From the NCBI RefSeq assembly GCF_046630315.1, contig NZ_LQBD01000039.1, positions 111,377-175,376 of the forward strand: 64,000 bases of DNA. The letters run 5' to 3'. Under the pieces are notes generated by a model. That model worked only from the letters and a program-made list of their open reading frames with translations, was not told where the DNA came from and made no database searches. The translations under genes were made by a program, and so were the position numbers. Positions 1 through 9,229 of the stretch are shown piece after piece. Source of the DNA: Brucella anthropi_A. GTDB lineage: Bacteria > Pseudomonadota > Alphaproteobacteria > Rhizobiales > Rhizobiaceae. The stretch's first letter is position 1. The number at the start of each line of letters is the position of its first letter.

Positions 1-1
1 G

Positions 2-607
2 CTGCGCTATCCGCTGGTGGCAATCCTGCGCGGCATTCGCCCGGAGGAGGCCGAAGCGATTGTCGGCGGCCTGATCGAGACGGGCTTTGAAGCGATCGAA
101 ATCCCGCTCAATTCGCCGGACCCCTTCGCCTCCATCGAAAAGGCGGCGAAGCTTGCACCGGAGAATGTGCTGATCGGCGCGGGAACGGTGCTCTCCGTCG
201 CGGATGTGGACCGGCTCAACGATGCGGGCGGCAGGCTTCTGGTCAGCCCCAATGTCGAGCCGGACGTCATCCGCCGCGCGGGCAGTCATGGCATGGTGAC
301 GATGCCGGGTGTCTTCACCCCGACGGAAGCCTTTTCCGCAATCCGCGCAGGCGCTTCGGCGCTGAAATTCTTTCCGGCGAGCGTGCTGGGTGCCGACGGC
401 ATCAAGGCCATATGCGCCGTGTTGCCGAAGCATATTCCGGTCGGTGCCGTGGGCGGCGTATCGGAGAGCGACTTTGCGACTTATGCCGCGGCAGGCGTGA
501 CCTGTTTCGGCCTGGGCTCCAGCCTTTACAGGGCCGGGTTCAGCGCAGCCGACGTGCGCGAACGCGCTGAACGGGCGGTTGCCGCATGGGACAGGATCGC
601 GGGCTGA
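2..607 (+). CDS. dgoA: 2-dehydro-3-deoxy-6-phosphogalactonate aldolase, 5' end cut by window
   Basis: Class I aldolase that splits 2-keto-3-deoxy-6-phosphogalactonate into pyruvate and glyceraldehyde 3-phosphate, the last step of the De Ley-Doudoroff galactose pathway. The frame is open from base 2 (L-R-Y-P-L-V-A-I-L-R-G). Compared with E. coli DgoA only about ten N-terminal residues are missing, so the real start lies just outside the window; the GTG at 17 is internal. Visible family motifs are EIPLNSP, GAGTVLS, the Schiff-base lysine in ALKFFPAS and the phosphate-binding VGGVSESD. It precedes a sugar ABC transporter on the same strand, which fits a hexose-uptake and catabolism cluster. Confidence 0.9.
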   Translation: MRYPLVAILRGIRPEEAEAIVGGLIETGFEAIEIPLNSPDPFASIEKAAKLAPENVLIGAGTVLSVADVDRLNDAGGRLLVSPNVEPDVIRRAGSHGMVTMPGVFTPTEAFSAIRAGASALKFFPASVLGADGIKAICAVLPKHIPVGAVGGVSESDFATYAAAGVTCFGLGSSLYRAGFSAADVRERAERAVAAWDRIAG

Positions 608-627
608 GGAGGCTCGCGATCCGATGC

Positions 628-654
628 CGCGCATTTCATGACGGGAAATGCGCG
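628..654 (+). promoter_or_regulatory. Perfect 10-bp stem-loop between dgoA and chvE
   Basis: CGCGCATTTC at 628-637 pairs with GAAATGCGCG at 645-654 around a 7-nt loop. No T-run follows, so it is not a clear intrinsic terminator. It could be an attenuator, a processing site, or a stabiliser of the highly expressed binding-protein message. Confidence 0.5.
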
Positions 655-755
655 TGGAGAATTCCGCAATCTGCTGGCGAAGAAACTTTTGGGCGGGCAG
701 CGGAAATTTGGGAGAACGGCAGGCGCGAAGCCTGTTTCAATTTGGGAGTGAAACA

Positions 756-1820
756 ATGGCAGGCATGAAATCTCTAACACTGGCGGTCGCGATGGCGGCG
801 CTTGCCTTTAGCGGGCTGGCGCATGCGGAGGACAAGGGCCTCGTCGCGGTTGCCATGCCGACAAAGTCTTCGGCGCGCTGGATCGCCGATGGCGACAATA
901 TGGTCAAGGTGCTGAAGGAACGCGGCTACCAGACCGACCTGCAATATGCCGAGGACGATGTGCCGAACCAGCTGGCGCAGATCGAAAACATGGTGACAAA
1001 GGGGGCCAAGGTTCTTGTCGTGGCATCCATCGACGGCACGACGCTTTCCGACGTTCTGGCCAAGGCGCATGATGCGGGCATCAAGGTCATCGCCTATGAC
1101 CGCCTGATCCGCGATACGCCGAATGTCGATTATTATGCGACCTTCGACAATTTCCAGGTCGGCGTGCTGCAGGCGCAGTCGATTGAAAAGGCGCTGGACC
1201 TGAAGAACAAGCCCGGCCCGTTCAATATCGAGCTTTTCGGCGGTTCGCCGGACGATAACAACGCCTATTTCTTCTACAATGGTGCGATGTCGGTGCTTCA
1301 GCCCTATATCGACAGCGGCAAGCTCGTCGTCGGCAGCGGCCAGACCGGCATGGACAAGGTGGCGACGCTGCGCTGGGACGGTGCAACCGCCCAGGCGCGC
1401 ATGGATTCGATCCTGTCGGCCTATTATTCCGACAAGAAGCTCGATGCCGTGCTCTCGCCCTATGACGGCATTTCAATCGGTATCCTGTCGTCGCTCAAGG
1501 GTGTAGGCTATGGCAGCGGCGATATGCCGATGCCGATCGTCTCCGGTCAGGATGCGGAAGTGCCTTCGGTGAAGTCGATCCTCGCCGGTGAGCAGAACTC
1601 GACCATCTTCAAGGACACGCGTGAACTCGCGAAAGTCACGGTCGATATGGTCGATGCGCTGATGAGCGGCAAGGAGCCGGAAGTCAACGACACCAAGACC
1701 TATGACAATGGCGTCAAGGTCGTGCCGTCCTACCTGCTCAAGCCGGTGATCGTCGACAAGTCGAACTGGAAGCAGATTCTGGTCGATAGCGGTTACTACA
1801 AGGAAGACCAGATTCAGTAA
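756..1820 (+). CDS. chvE: Multiple-monosaccharide ABC transporter, periplasmic binding protein ChvE
   Basis: Periplasmic sugar-binding protein of 354 residues, the length of Agrobacterium ChvE, in the XylF/ChvE branch of periplasmic-binding-protein type 1. The N-terminus is a signal peptide (hydrophobic core LAVAMAALAFSGLA, cleavage near AHA-E). The start at 756 follows GGGAG at 744-748; an ATG at 765 is an alternative, and the in-frame ATG at 648 lacks a good ribosome site and would bury the signal peptide. It is first in chvE-gguA-gguB and delivers aldoses such as arabinose, galactose, glucose and xylose to the membrane complex. In Agrobacterium ChvE also signals sugars to VirA; nothing here shows such a role. 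Confidence 0.9.
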   Translation: MAGMKSLTLAVAMAALAFSGLAHAEDKGLVAVAMPTKSSARWIADGDNMVKVLKERGYQTDLQYAEDDVPNQLAQIENMVTKGAKVLVVASIDGTTLSDVLAKAHDAGIKVIAYDRLIRDTPNVDYYATFDNFQVGVLQAQSIEKALDLKNKPGPFNIELFGGSPDDNNAYFFYNGAMSVLQPYIDSGKLVVGSGQTGMDKVATLRWDGATAQARMDSILSAYYSDKKLDAVLSPYDGISIGILSSLKGVGYGSGDMPMPIVSGQDAEVPSVKSILAGEQNSTIFKDTRELAKVTVDMVDALMSGKEPEVNDTKTYDNGVKVVPSYLLKPVIVDKSNWKQILVDSGYYKEDQIQ

Positions 1821-1839
1821 CCTGTGGTTCCAATTTATG

Positions 1840-1959
1840 GTTCCGGGCGTATCGGAGGATATGCCCGGAACATTTCCGCAAAACCGGTGCCCGCGCGCCA
1901 TGAAGCGGCGCGTATAGGGGGCATTGTCCCGCCTACGGCCGGCGGGCGCTTTGCGGAAA
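1840..1959 (+). promoter_or_regulatory. Structured intercistronic RNA between chvE and gguA
   Basis: Hairpin one: GTTCCGGGC 1840-1848 with GCCCGGAAC 1863-1871. A second domain is closed by TTTCCGCAAA 1873-1882 pairing with TTTGCGGAAA 1950-1959 and encloses two helices, CGCGCC 1894-1899 with GGCGCG 1907-1912, and CCCGCC 1928-1933 with GGCGGG 1941-1946, giving a three-way junction. Such hairpins after a binding-protein gene commonly raise its message over that of the ATPase. The ribosome site of gguA lies just outside the closing stem. Confidence 0.6.
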
Positions 1960-1977
1960 CCGCAATGGGAGTGAGCA

Positions 1978-3566
<1,589 letters not shown>

Positions 3567-3570
<4 letters not shown>

Positions 3571-4769
3571 GCGAGAATATTATCGCAAGCGGCGAAACGA
3601 AAGATCCGGCTCGCAGCGTGGGGCGCTATCTCAAGAACAATCTGCGCGAATCCGGCATGCTGCTCTCGCTGGTCGCGATCATGATCTTTTTCCAGATCGT
3701 GACCGGCGGCGTTCTGATGAAGCCGCTGAACCTCACCAATCTCGTTCTGCAGAACAGCTATATCGTCATCATGGCGCTTGGCATGCTGCTCATCATCGTC
3801 ACGGGTCATATCGATCTTTCGGTCGGCTCGGTCTGCGGCTTCATCGGCGCGCTTGCCGCCGTCATGATGGTGAAGCTCGGCATCCCTTTTCCCATCGCGG
3901 CCATTCTCTGCCTGCTGGCGGGCGGCCTCATCGGCGCGATCCAGGGGTTCTGGGTCGCCTATTTCAATATTCCATCCTTCATCGTCACGCTGGCGGGCAT
4001 GCTGGTCTTCAAGGGTCTCATGCTTGCCGTGCTTGGCGGGCAGTCGGTCGGGCCGTTTCCGGTCGTGTTCCAGAAACTCTCGTCGGGCTTCATTCCGGAA
4101 ATCATCGGAACCTTTGACGGGGTCTATCTCACATCGCTCATCATCGGCGTGCTTCTGGCGGCGTTTCTGGTGTGGCAGAACACCAAATCCCGCGCGCGCC
4201 ACATCGCCCATCACGTGGAGACGGAACCGTTCGGCTTCTTCGTCATCAAGAATATTCTGTTTTTCGCGGCGATTGCCTATCTGTCGCTGTTGATCTCCAT
4301 GCATCGCGGCTTGCCGAACGTGCTCATCATCATGGCGGTTCTGATTGCGGCCTATGCGTTTCTCACCAATCGCACCGTCCTTGGACGGCAGATCTATGCG
4401 GTGGGCGGCAACCGCCACGCCGCCAAGCTTTCGGGCGTGAAGACCGAGCGGCTGACATTTCTGGCTTTCGTCAATATGGGTGTGCTGGCCGCGCTCGCCG
4501 GTCTGGTCTTTGCGGCGCGCCTCAACACCGCAACGCCGAAAGCCGGTATCGGCTTCGAGCTTGACGTGATCGCGGCCTGCTTCATCGGCGGCGCATCGGC
4601 CTATGGCGGCGTTGGCCGCGTGACGGGCGCGGTGATCGGCGCGCTCATCATGGGCGTGATGAACAACGGCATGTCGATCCTCGGCATCGGCATCGACTAT
4701 CAGCAGGTCATCAAAGGCATCGTGCTGCTGGGGGCGGTTTGTATCGACGTCTATAACCAGAAACGCTGA
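3567..4769 (+). CDS. gguB: Multiple-monosaccharide ABC transporter permease GguB
   Basis: Inner-membrane permease of 400 residues in the XylH/RbsC family, with about ten hydrophobic segments spread over the protein and a polar stretch of about 40 residues near residues 200-220 (WQNTKSRARHIAHHVETE) that is larger than in RbsC. Family motifs include the cytoplasmic VGGNRHAAKLSGV loop and the C-terminal GIGFELDVIAACFIGGASAYGG region, the latter spanning residues 320-345. The start overlaps the gguA stop. The stop codon lies inside the left arm of a long palindrome, which probably forms the 3' end of the transcript. Confidence 0.92.
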
Positions 4770-4910
4770 GGCGAAGATATTTCGGCTCTGGCGGCCTGCA
4801 AAGAGCGCTTTTCTCGCTTCCGGTGCTCACGTACCTTTAGTACGCTGCGCTCCGGTTCTCGAAAGAGCACTCTTTTCGGCACGCCATAACCAAAATCTCC
4901 TTCGCCTCAG
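4766..4910. repeat. Long palindromic intergenic repeat, copy 1 (Bru-RS-like)
   Basis: Outer arms CTGAGGCGAAG 4766-4776 and CTTCGCCTCAG 4900-4910 are perfect. Inner imperfect arms run from GAGCGCTTTT at 4803 to AAGAGCACTC ending 4872, centred on GTAC-CTTTA-GTAC. The core from about 4788 to 4900 closely matches 37778-37896. Size and palindromy resemble the Brucella Bru-RS elements, described as palindromic repeats of about 105 bp that are hot spots for IS711; I cannot run the alignment. It fills the convergent gap after gguB and could terminate both flanking genes. Confidence 0.75.
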
Positions 4911-4923
4911 GAACGAAGGTTGG

Positions 4924-5805
4924 TCAGATCGCCGTGCGGCGTGCGTGGTCGAGGTAGATTTCACGCAGGCGCCGGGCGATCGGACCGGGCTTTCCATCGC
5001 CGATGGTCTTGTCATCGATGACAGTGATCGGCGTGACGAAGGTTCCCGCACTGGTGAGTAAGGCTTCTTTCGCCGCATAGGCCTCATCAATGGTGAAAAG
5101 GCGTTCTTCCAGCTTCATGCCGGTTTCGGCAATCAGTTGCAGAAGTGAAAGCCGCGTGCAGCCGGGCAAAATCGAATTGCTGTTGGGCCGGGTGACGACG
5201 ACATCATCCTTCGTCACGATATAGGCGGTGGAAGACGCGCCTTCGGTCACATAGCCGTCCTCGATCATCCATGCTTCATCGCAACCGGCATTGCGGGCGA
5301 TTTCCTTGGCGAGCGCCTGCGGCAGCAGGCAGACCGTCTTGATGTCGCGGCGCTTCCAGCGCAGATCGTCCAGCGAAAGCACGCGCGCGCCGGTCTTCAG
5401 CACAGGCTTGTCGAGCAGGCTGGCTTCCTGCGTGAACAGGATTACCGAGGGCTTCATGCCCCTGGCGGGCACGAAATCGCGGTCGCGCCCGTCGCCGCGC
5501 GTCACCTGCAAGTAAACCAGACCTTCGGTCAGCTTGTTGCGGCGGATCAGTTCGCGCTCGATGGCCACGATCTCCTCTTCGCTCATCGGCATCGGAATGC
5601 CGATCTCGCCGGTCGAGCGGCGCAGGCGCGTCATATGCGGTCCGCTGTCGACCAGCTTGCCTTCCAGAACGGCGGTGACTTCGTAAATGCCGTCGCCGAA
5701 GAGAAAGCCCCGGTCGAAAATGGAGATGCGGGCATCGCGTGCGGTCACATATTCGCCGTTGACATAGACGATGCGGTTTTCAAGTTCTGCTGCTGAAGCG
5801 GCCAT
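4924..5805 (-). CDS. D-amino-acid aminotransferase
   Basis: PLP fold-type IV transaminase of 293 residues that exchanges the amino group between D-alanine/D-glutamate and keto acids in the cytoplasm. The PLP lysine is K156 in WKRRDIKT, matching the RCDIK motif of Bacillus D-amino-acid transaminase. FDRGFLFGDGIYEV near residues 30-43 and EGASSTAYIV in the second half are further hallmarks. Branched-chain transaminases and aminodeoxychorismate lyases share the fold, but the FDRGF..DGIYE and DIK context favours the D-amino-acid enzyme. It is separated by a terminator from the ABC operon upstream on the same strand. Confidence 0.8.
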   Translation of the reverse strand: MAASAAELENRIVYVNGEYVTARDARISIFDRGFLFGDGIYEVTAVLEGKLVDSGPHMTRLRRSTGEIGIPMPMSEEEIVAIERELIRRNKLTEGLVYLQVTRGDGRDRDFVPARGMKPSVILFTQEASLLDKPVLKTGARVLSLDDLRWKRRDIKTVCLLPQALAKEIARNAGCDEAWMIEDGYVTEGASSTAYIVTKDDVVVTRPNSNSILPGCTRLSLLQLIAETGMKLEERLFTIDEAYAAKEALLTSAGTFVTPITVIDDKTIGDGKPGPIARRLREIYLDHARRTAI

Positions 5806-5825
5806 GATGGGATGTGTCCTGAAAC

Positions 5826-5854
5826 AAAAAGACTGCGAACAAGTCGCAGTCTTT
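5826..5854 (-). terminator. Intrinsic terminator of the ABC transporter operon
   Basis: On the minus strand a perfect 11-bp stem AAAGACTGCGA/TCGCAGTCTTT with a 5-nt loop is followed by a T-rich run (TTTTTGTTTC). It lies between the ABC ATPase stop and the start of the D-amino-acid aminotransferase gene, so the latter is probably transcribed from its own promoter or by read-through. Confidence 0.85.
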
Positions 5855-5890
5855 CATAGTCCACCCGATCTCCTCAAGAAACCGTTATTT

Positions 5891-6694
5891 TCAGGCCGCC
5901 TGCCGGGCGGCTGCAATGGCCTCGCTGCGGATTTCTTCCGTCAGCTTGAGACGCAGCTCGGAAAATTCCGGGCTTGCCTTGACCTGATAGGAGCGCGGAT
6001 GCGCGATATCGACCGGCGTGATCGATTTGATCTTGCCGGGGCGGGCGGTCATTGTCACCACGCGGGTCGCCATGAAAATGGCTTCCTCTATGTCGTGGGT
6101 GACGAAGATCACGGTCTTCTGCTCGCGCTCCCAGATGCCGAGCAGAAGCTCCTGCATCAGCCCGCGCGTCTGGTTGTCGAGCGCGCCGAATGGCTCGTCC
6201 AGAAGCAGGATTTTCGGATCGTTGGCCAGCGCGCGGGCTATCGCCGTGCGCTGCTGCATGCCGCCCGAAAGCTGTTTGGGCCAGTGGTTTTCAAACCCGC
6301 GCAGGCCGACCTTGTCGATATAGCTGTCGACGATTTCGCGCGCTTCTCTTTCCGGCATGCCCTTTTCACGCAGGCCGAAGCCGACATTCTGGCGGATGGT
6401 GAGCCATGGAAACAGCGTGTAGGACTGGAACACCATGCCGCGGTCGGCGCCCGGTCCTGTCACGGGTTTTCCCTCCAGCGTCACGGTTCCGGTGGTCGGC
6501 CTGTCAAGACCGGCGATGATGCGCAACAACGTCGATTTCCCGCAGCCGGAAGGGCCGAGGATCGTGACGAAATCGTTCTTCGGGATGGTGAGATCGGTCG
6601 GCTGCAAGGCAAGCGTCGGCTTGCCGCCATGGACACCGGGAAATGTGCGGCTCACGCCCTGTATCAGAAGTTCCTGTTCGGCTTTCGTAACCAT
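5891..6694 (-). CDS. ABC transporter ATPase, nitrate/sulfonate/taurine type
   Basis: Cytoplasmic ATPase of 267 residues, SsuB/TauB/NrtD family. Walker A GPSGCGKST, Q-loop FQSYTLFPW, signature LSGGMQQR, Walker B ILLLDEPFGALD and the switch histidine FVTHDIEEA are intact. The ATG at 6694 shares one base with the permease stop (TAATG), so the two genes are translationally coupled; a longer frame upstream runs inside the permease gene. It completes a binding protein-permease-ATPase importer. The substrate cannot be read from sequence. Confidence 0.88.
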   Translation of the reverse strand: MVTKAEQELLIQGVSRTFPGVHGGKPTLALQPTDLTIPKNDFVTILGPSGCGKSTLLRIIAGLDRPTTGTVTLEGKPVTGPGADRGMVFQSYTLFPWLTIRQNVGFGLREKGMPEREAREIVDSYIDKVGLRGFENHWPKQLSGGMQQRTAIARALANDPKILLLDEPFGALDNQTRGLMQELLLGIWEREQKTVIFVTHDIEEAIFMATRVVTMTARPGKIKSITPVDIAHPRSYQVKASPEFSELRLKLTEEIRSEAIAAARQAA

Positions 6695-7467
6695 TATGCG
6701 AACCTCCAGGCAAAGAGCCAGCGGTTGAAATATTTGAAGGCGAGATCGGAAATGAGGCCGATGACGCCGATCACGATGATGCCGAAAATGATCTGGCCCG
6801 TGGCCATCAGCGCCTGACTGTTGATAATCATATAACCGATGCCGGACGATGCGCCGATGAGTTCGGCCACGATCACATAGGTCCATGCCCAGCCGAGCAC
6901 GAGGCGCAGCGTTTCGGCAATGTCGGGTGCGCTGGCAGGCATGAGCACGCGGCGGATGATGCCGCTGTTCGATGCGCCGAGCGTGTAGGCGGCTTCAACG
7001 AGATCGCGGCGCGTATTGGCCACGGTGACGGCGATCATCAGGATGATCTGGAACACCGCGCCGATGAAGATGACGAGCAGCTTCTGCGTCTCGCCGATGC
7101 CGGACCACAGGATGAGGAGCGGCACGAAGGCGGAGGCGGGCAGATAGCGGGCGAAGGAAACGAAGGGCTCCAGCAGCGCCTCGATGGGCTTGTAGGCGCC
7201 CATGGCGATCCCGAGCGGGATGGCAACGACGCTTGCCAGCACGAAACCGCCCAGCACGCGCCACACCGTCATGCCGATATCGGTCATAAAGCCCTGATGG
7301 GCGATGAGGTCCCAGCCGTCCTTCACCATGGTGATCGGATCGGCAAGGAAGGTGGGGGAAACGAAACCGCCCAGAGTGGCGATGCCCCAGAACACGAAGA
7401 AGAGAATGAAGAACAAGATGCCCAGTAAAATCCGGGTCTGGTTGCCGATTGGCTGCATGGGCTGCAT
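6694..7467 (-). CDS. ABC transporter permease, SsuC/TauC type
   Basis: Inner-membrane permease of 257 residues with about six hydrophobic segments (for example LLGILFFILFFVFWGIA near the N-terminus). It carries the EAA-type loop around EAAYTLGASNSGIIRRVLMPASAPDI, at about residues 155-180, that docks on the ATPase. The second ATG (QPM) is a possible start. It is co-transcribed with the binding protein upstream and the ATPase downstream; its stop overlaps the ATPase start. Confidence 0.88.
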   Translation of the reverse strand: MQPMQPIGNQTRILLGILFFILFFVFWGIATLGGFVSPTFLADPITMVKDGWDLIAHQGFMTDIGMTVWRVLGGFVLASVVAIPLGIAMGAYKPIEALLEPFVSFARYLPASAFVPLLILWSGIGETQKLLVIFIGAVFQIILMIAVTVANTRRDLVEAAYTLGASNSGIIRRVLMPASAPDIAETLRLVLGWAWTYVIVAELIGASSGIGYMIINSQALMATGQIIFGIIVIGVIGLISDLAFKYFNRWLFAWRFA

Positions 7468-7528
7468 GGGGCGCTATCCGTTTGGTCGCAGGCTCTCATC
7501 CGGGAGGCGGGACAGAGCGGGGGAGATA

Positions 7529-7548
7529 TCCGGGCGTTGCCGCCCGGA
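7529..7548 (-). promoter_or_regulatory. Stem-loop between binding-protein and permease genes
   Basis: TCCGGGCG and CGCCCGGA form a perfect 8-bp stem around a 4-nt loop in the 95-base gap. No T-run follows. It probably limits downstream expression relative to the binding protein, as in the chvE-gguA gap. Confidence 0.5.
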
Positions 7549-7562
7549 CATTGCTGCTGCAA

Positions 7563-8507
7563 TTACTTGATGAAGCTCGTATCCACAATATCGTCGAGAT
7601 TGGGCTTCGACTTGATAACGCCCGCCTGCAGCAGAAGATCGGCGGCTTCGGTCGAGAATTCCTTGAATTCCTTCTCGAAGAACTTCTGGTTCGCCGCCTT
7701 GTCCTGCCAGCGCAGATAGTCGGCCGACTTGCCGAAATCCTCACCCGATTGCTTCACGTCCTTGCCCATGATCTCATAGGCCTTGGCCTTGTCGCTGGCG
7801 ATCATTTCCAGCGCCTCGAAATAGCTGTCGGCAAGCGCCTTGGCGGCTTGCGGGTTCTTTTCAAGGAAATCGGGCGTGCAGCCCACCGTGTCCATGATCG
7901 CCGGATAATCCAGCGTGGTGGCGAGAATCTTGCCCTTGTCGGGTGCGGCGCGCACGGTGGACAAATATGGCTCGTAGGTCATGGCGGCATCGTTCTGGCC
8001 GGCCACGAAAGCCTGCGCCGCCGGTCCCGGCTCCATGTTGACGACCTTCACGTCCTTCATGGTCATGCCATTCTTGGCAAGCATGAAGGCGAGAAGGAAA
8101 TAGGGCGAGGTGCCGGGCGCGGATGCGGCAACCGTCTTGCCCTTCAGGTCGGCGAAGCTATTGACGTCCGAGCGCACGGCGATGCCGTCAGCGCCATAGG
8201 ACTTGTCCATCTGGAAAATCTGCCTGGATTTCACGCCCGCCGCATTCCACACGATCCATGTTTCGACAGTCGTTGCCGCGCATTGAATGTCACCGGAAGC
8301 CAGCGCCAGATGGCGGCTTGCCTGCGGTATCTTGTTCAACGTGACGTCGAGGCCGTTCTTCTTGAAAATTCCGGCTTCCTTGGCCAGCGTCAGCGGGCCG
8401 AAGCCGGTCCAGCCGGACAGGCCGATGGAAACGGCAGTTTCCGCATGCGCGGCAGGCATGAACGTGAAAGCTGCTAGTGCCGCCCCGACAAATAATGATT
8501 TCTTCAT
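7563..8507 (-). CDS. ABC transporter periplasmic binding protein, nitrate/sulfonate/taurine type
   Basis: Periplasmic binding protein of 314 residues in the SsuA/TauA/NMT1 superfamily. The ATG at 8507 follows AAGGGG and begins a signal peptide (MKKSLFVGAALAAFTFMPA, cleavage near AHA-E); the longer in-frame ATG at 8594 adds a leader-unlike extension. Typical features are the N-terminal IGLSGWTGFGPLTLAKE strand-helix and the KGKTVAASAPGTSPYFLL segment. It is the first gene of a three-gene importer. It lies just downstream of the hut operon, but no sequence evidence ties it to histidine. Confidence 0.85.
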   Translation of the reverse strand: MKKSLFVGAALAAFTFMPAAHAETAVSIGLSGWTGFGPLTLAKEAGIFKKNGLDVTLNKIPQASRHLALASGDIQCAATTVETWIVWNAAGVKSRQIFQMDKSYGADGIAVRSDVNSFADLKGKTVAASAPGTSPYFLLAFMLAKNGMTMKDVKVVNMEPGPAAQAFVAGQNDAAMTYEPYLSTVRAAPDKGKILATTLDYPAIMDTVGCTPDFLEKNPQAAKALADSYFEALEMIASDKAKAYEIMGKDVKQSGEDFGKSADYLRWQDKAANQKFFEKEFKEFSTEAADLLLQAGVIKSKPNLDDIVDTSFIK

Positions 8508-8644
8508 GTGCAGTACCCCTTTTATAGTGAGACTTGCCTGTCTCTTAACTCCTGCCAAATTAACAGGACCGTATCGTCTGTCCAGAGCGTTCATGGTAGA
8601 TATTTGAACCCTCCCATCGCTTCAGGACAGTCATAAATTACTGA

Positions 8645-9223
8645 TCAGGCTGGATTAATCGCGATCAGGTAAATGGTTCCCTTTCCCTTGAGTTCGAGAG
8701 GCCGGGTGTCGCAGCCGGTCATGACCGCACAGTCATGTGTCTCAACTTGCGCCGTTTTTCCAGCGGATATCAGATCGATCTGACCTTCGGCACAGAAAAG
8801 ATGCACGGGATTGCCGGATATCAGCGTCAGCGTGGTGCCGTTGACGGGCAGGCGCTGGACCATATGGGTAAAACGGCCGCGTCTCGTCATGACATTGAGG
8901 TCGGTGATGGCTTTGTCGATCAGCCGTGCGCTGACACGGGCATCGGCGGCAAAGGCAAGCGGCGCGCTTTCGCGGGTGAGTGGGGTTGCCTGCCCCTCGA
9001 TATCGAGTACGATGCCCTCGCCCTCCAGCACCGACAAGGTGCGGTCTATGCCGGGAAAGACGGAAAACGGGCCATCGCCTGCGACCGTCGCCATGGACAG
9101 GCGCCAGTCGAAATCCTCGACTGACGCGGCTTGCGGGTGAATGGCGATTTCAACCGTGATGCCGCCGCCGTTTTTCCACGGCATGCGGCGATGATTTTCA
9201 GCCTTGAGGATCGTGAGAACCAT
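8645..9223 (-). CDS. hutD: HutD family protein
   Basis: Cytoplasmic protein of 192 residues of the HutD/Ves family, a bicupin found with hut operons. Pseudomonas work suggests it limits the level of histidine breakdown, perhaps by binding urocanate or formylglutamate; no enzyme activity is established. The opening KAENHRRMPWKNGGG and the WRLSMATVAGDGPFSVFPGIDR segment are diagnostic. It is the last gene of the leftward hut operon, only six bases after hutU. Confidence 0.85.
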   Translation of the reverse strand: MVLTILKAENHRRMPWKNGGGITVEIAIHPQAASVEDFDWRLSMATVAGDGPFSVFPGIDRTLSVLEGEGIVLDIEGQATPLTRESAPLAFAADARVSARLIDKAITDLNVMTRRGRFTHMVQRLPVNGTTLTLISGNPVHLFCAEGQIDLISAGKTAQVETHDCAVMTGCDTRPLELKGKGTIYLIAINPA

Positions 9224-9229
9224 TCGACC

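Noticed and set aside
4024..4293. 89-codon frame inside gguB
   Set aside because: Out-of-phase shadow rich in Arg and Ser; gguB is intact.
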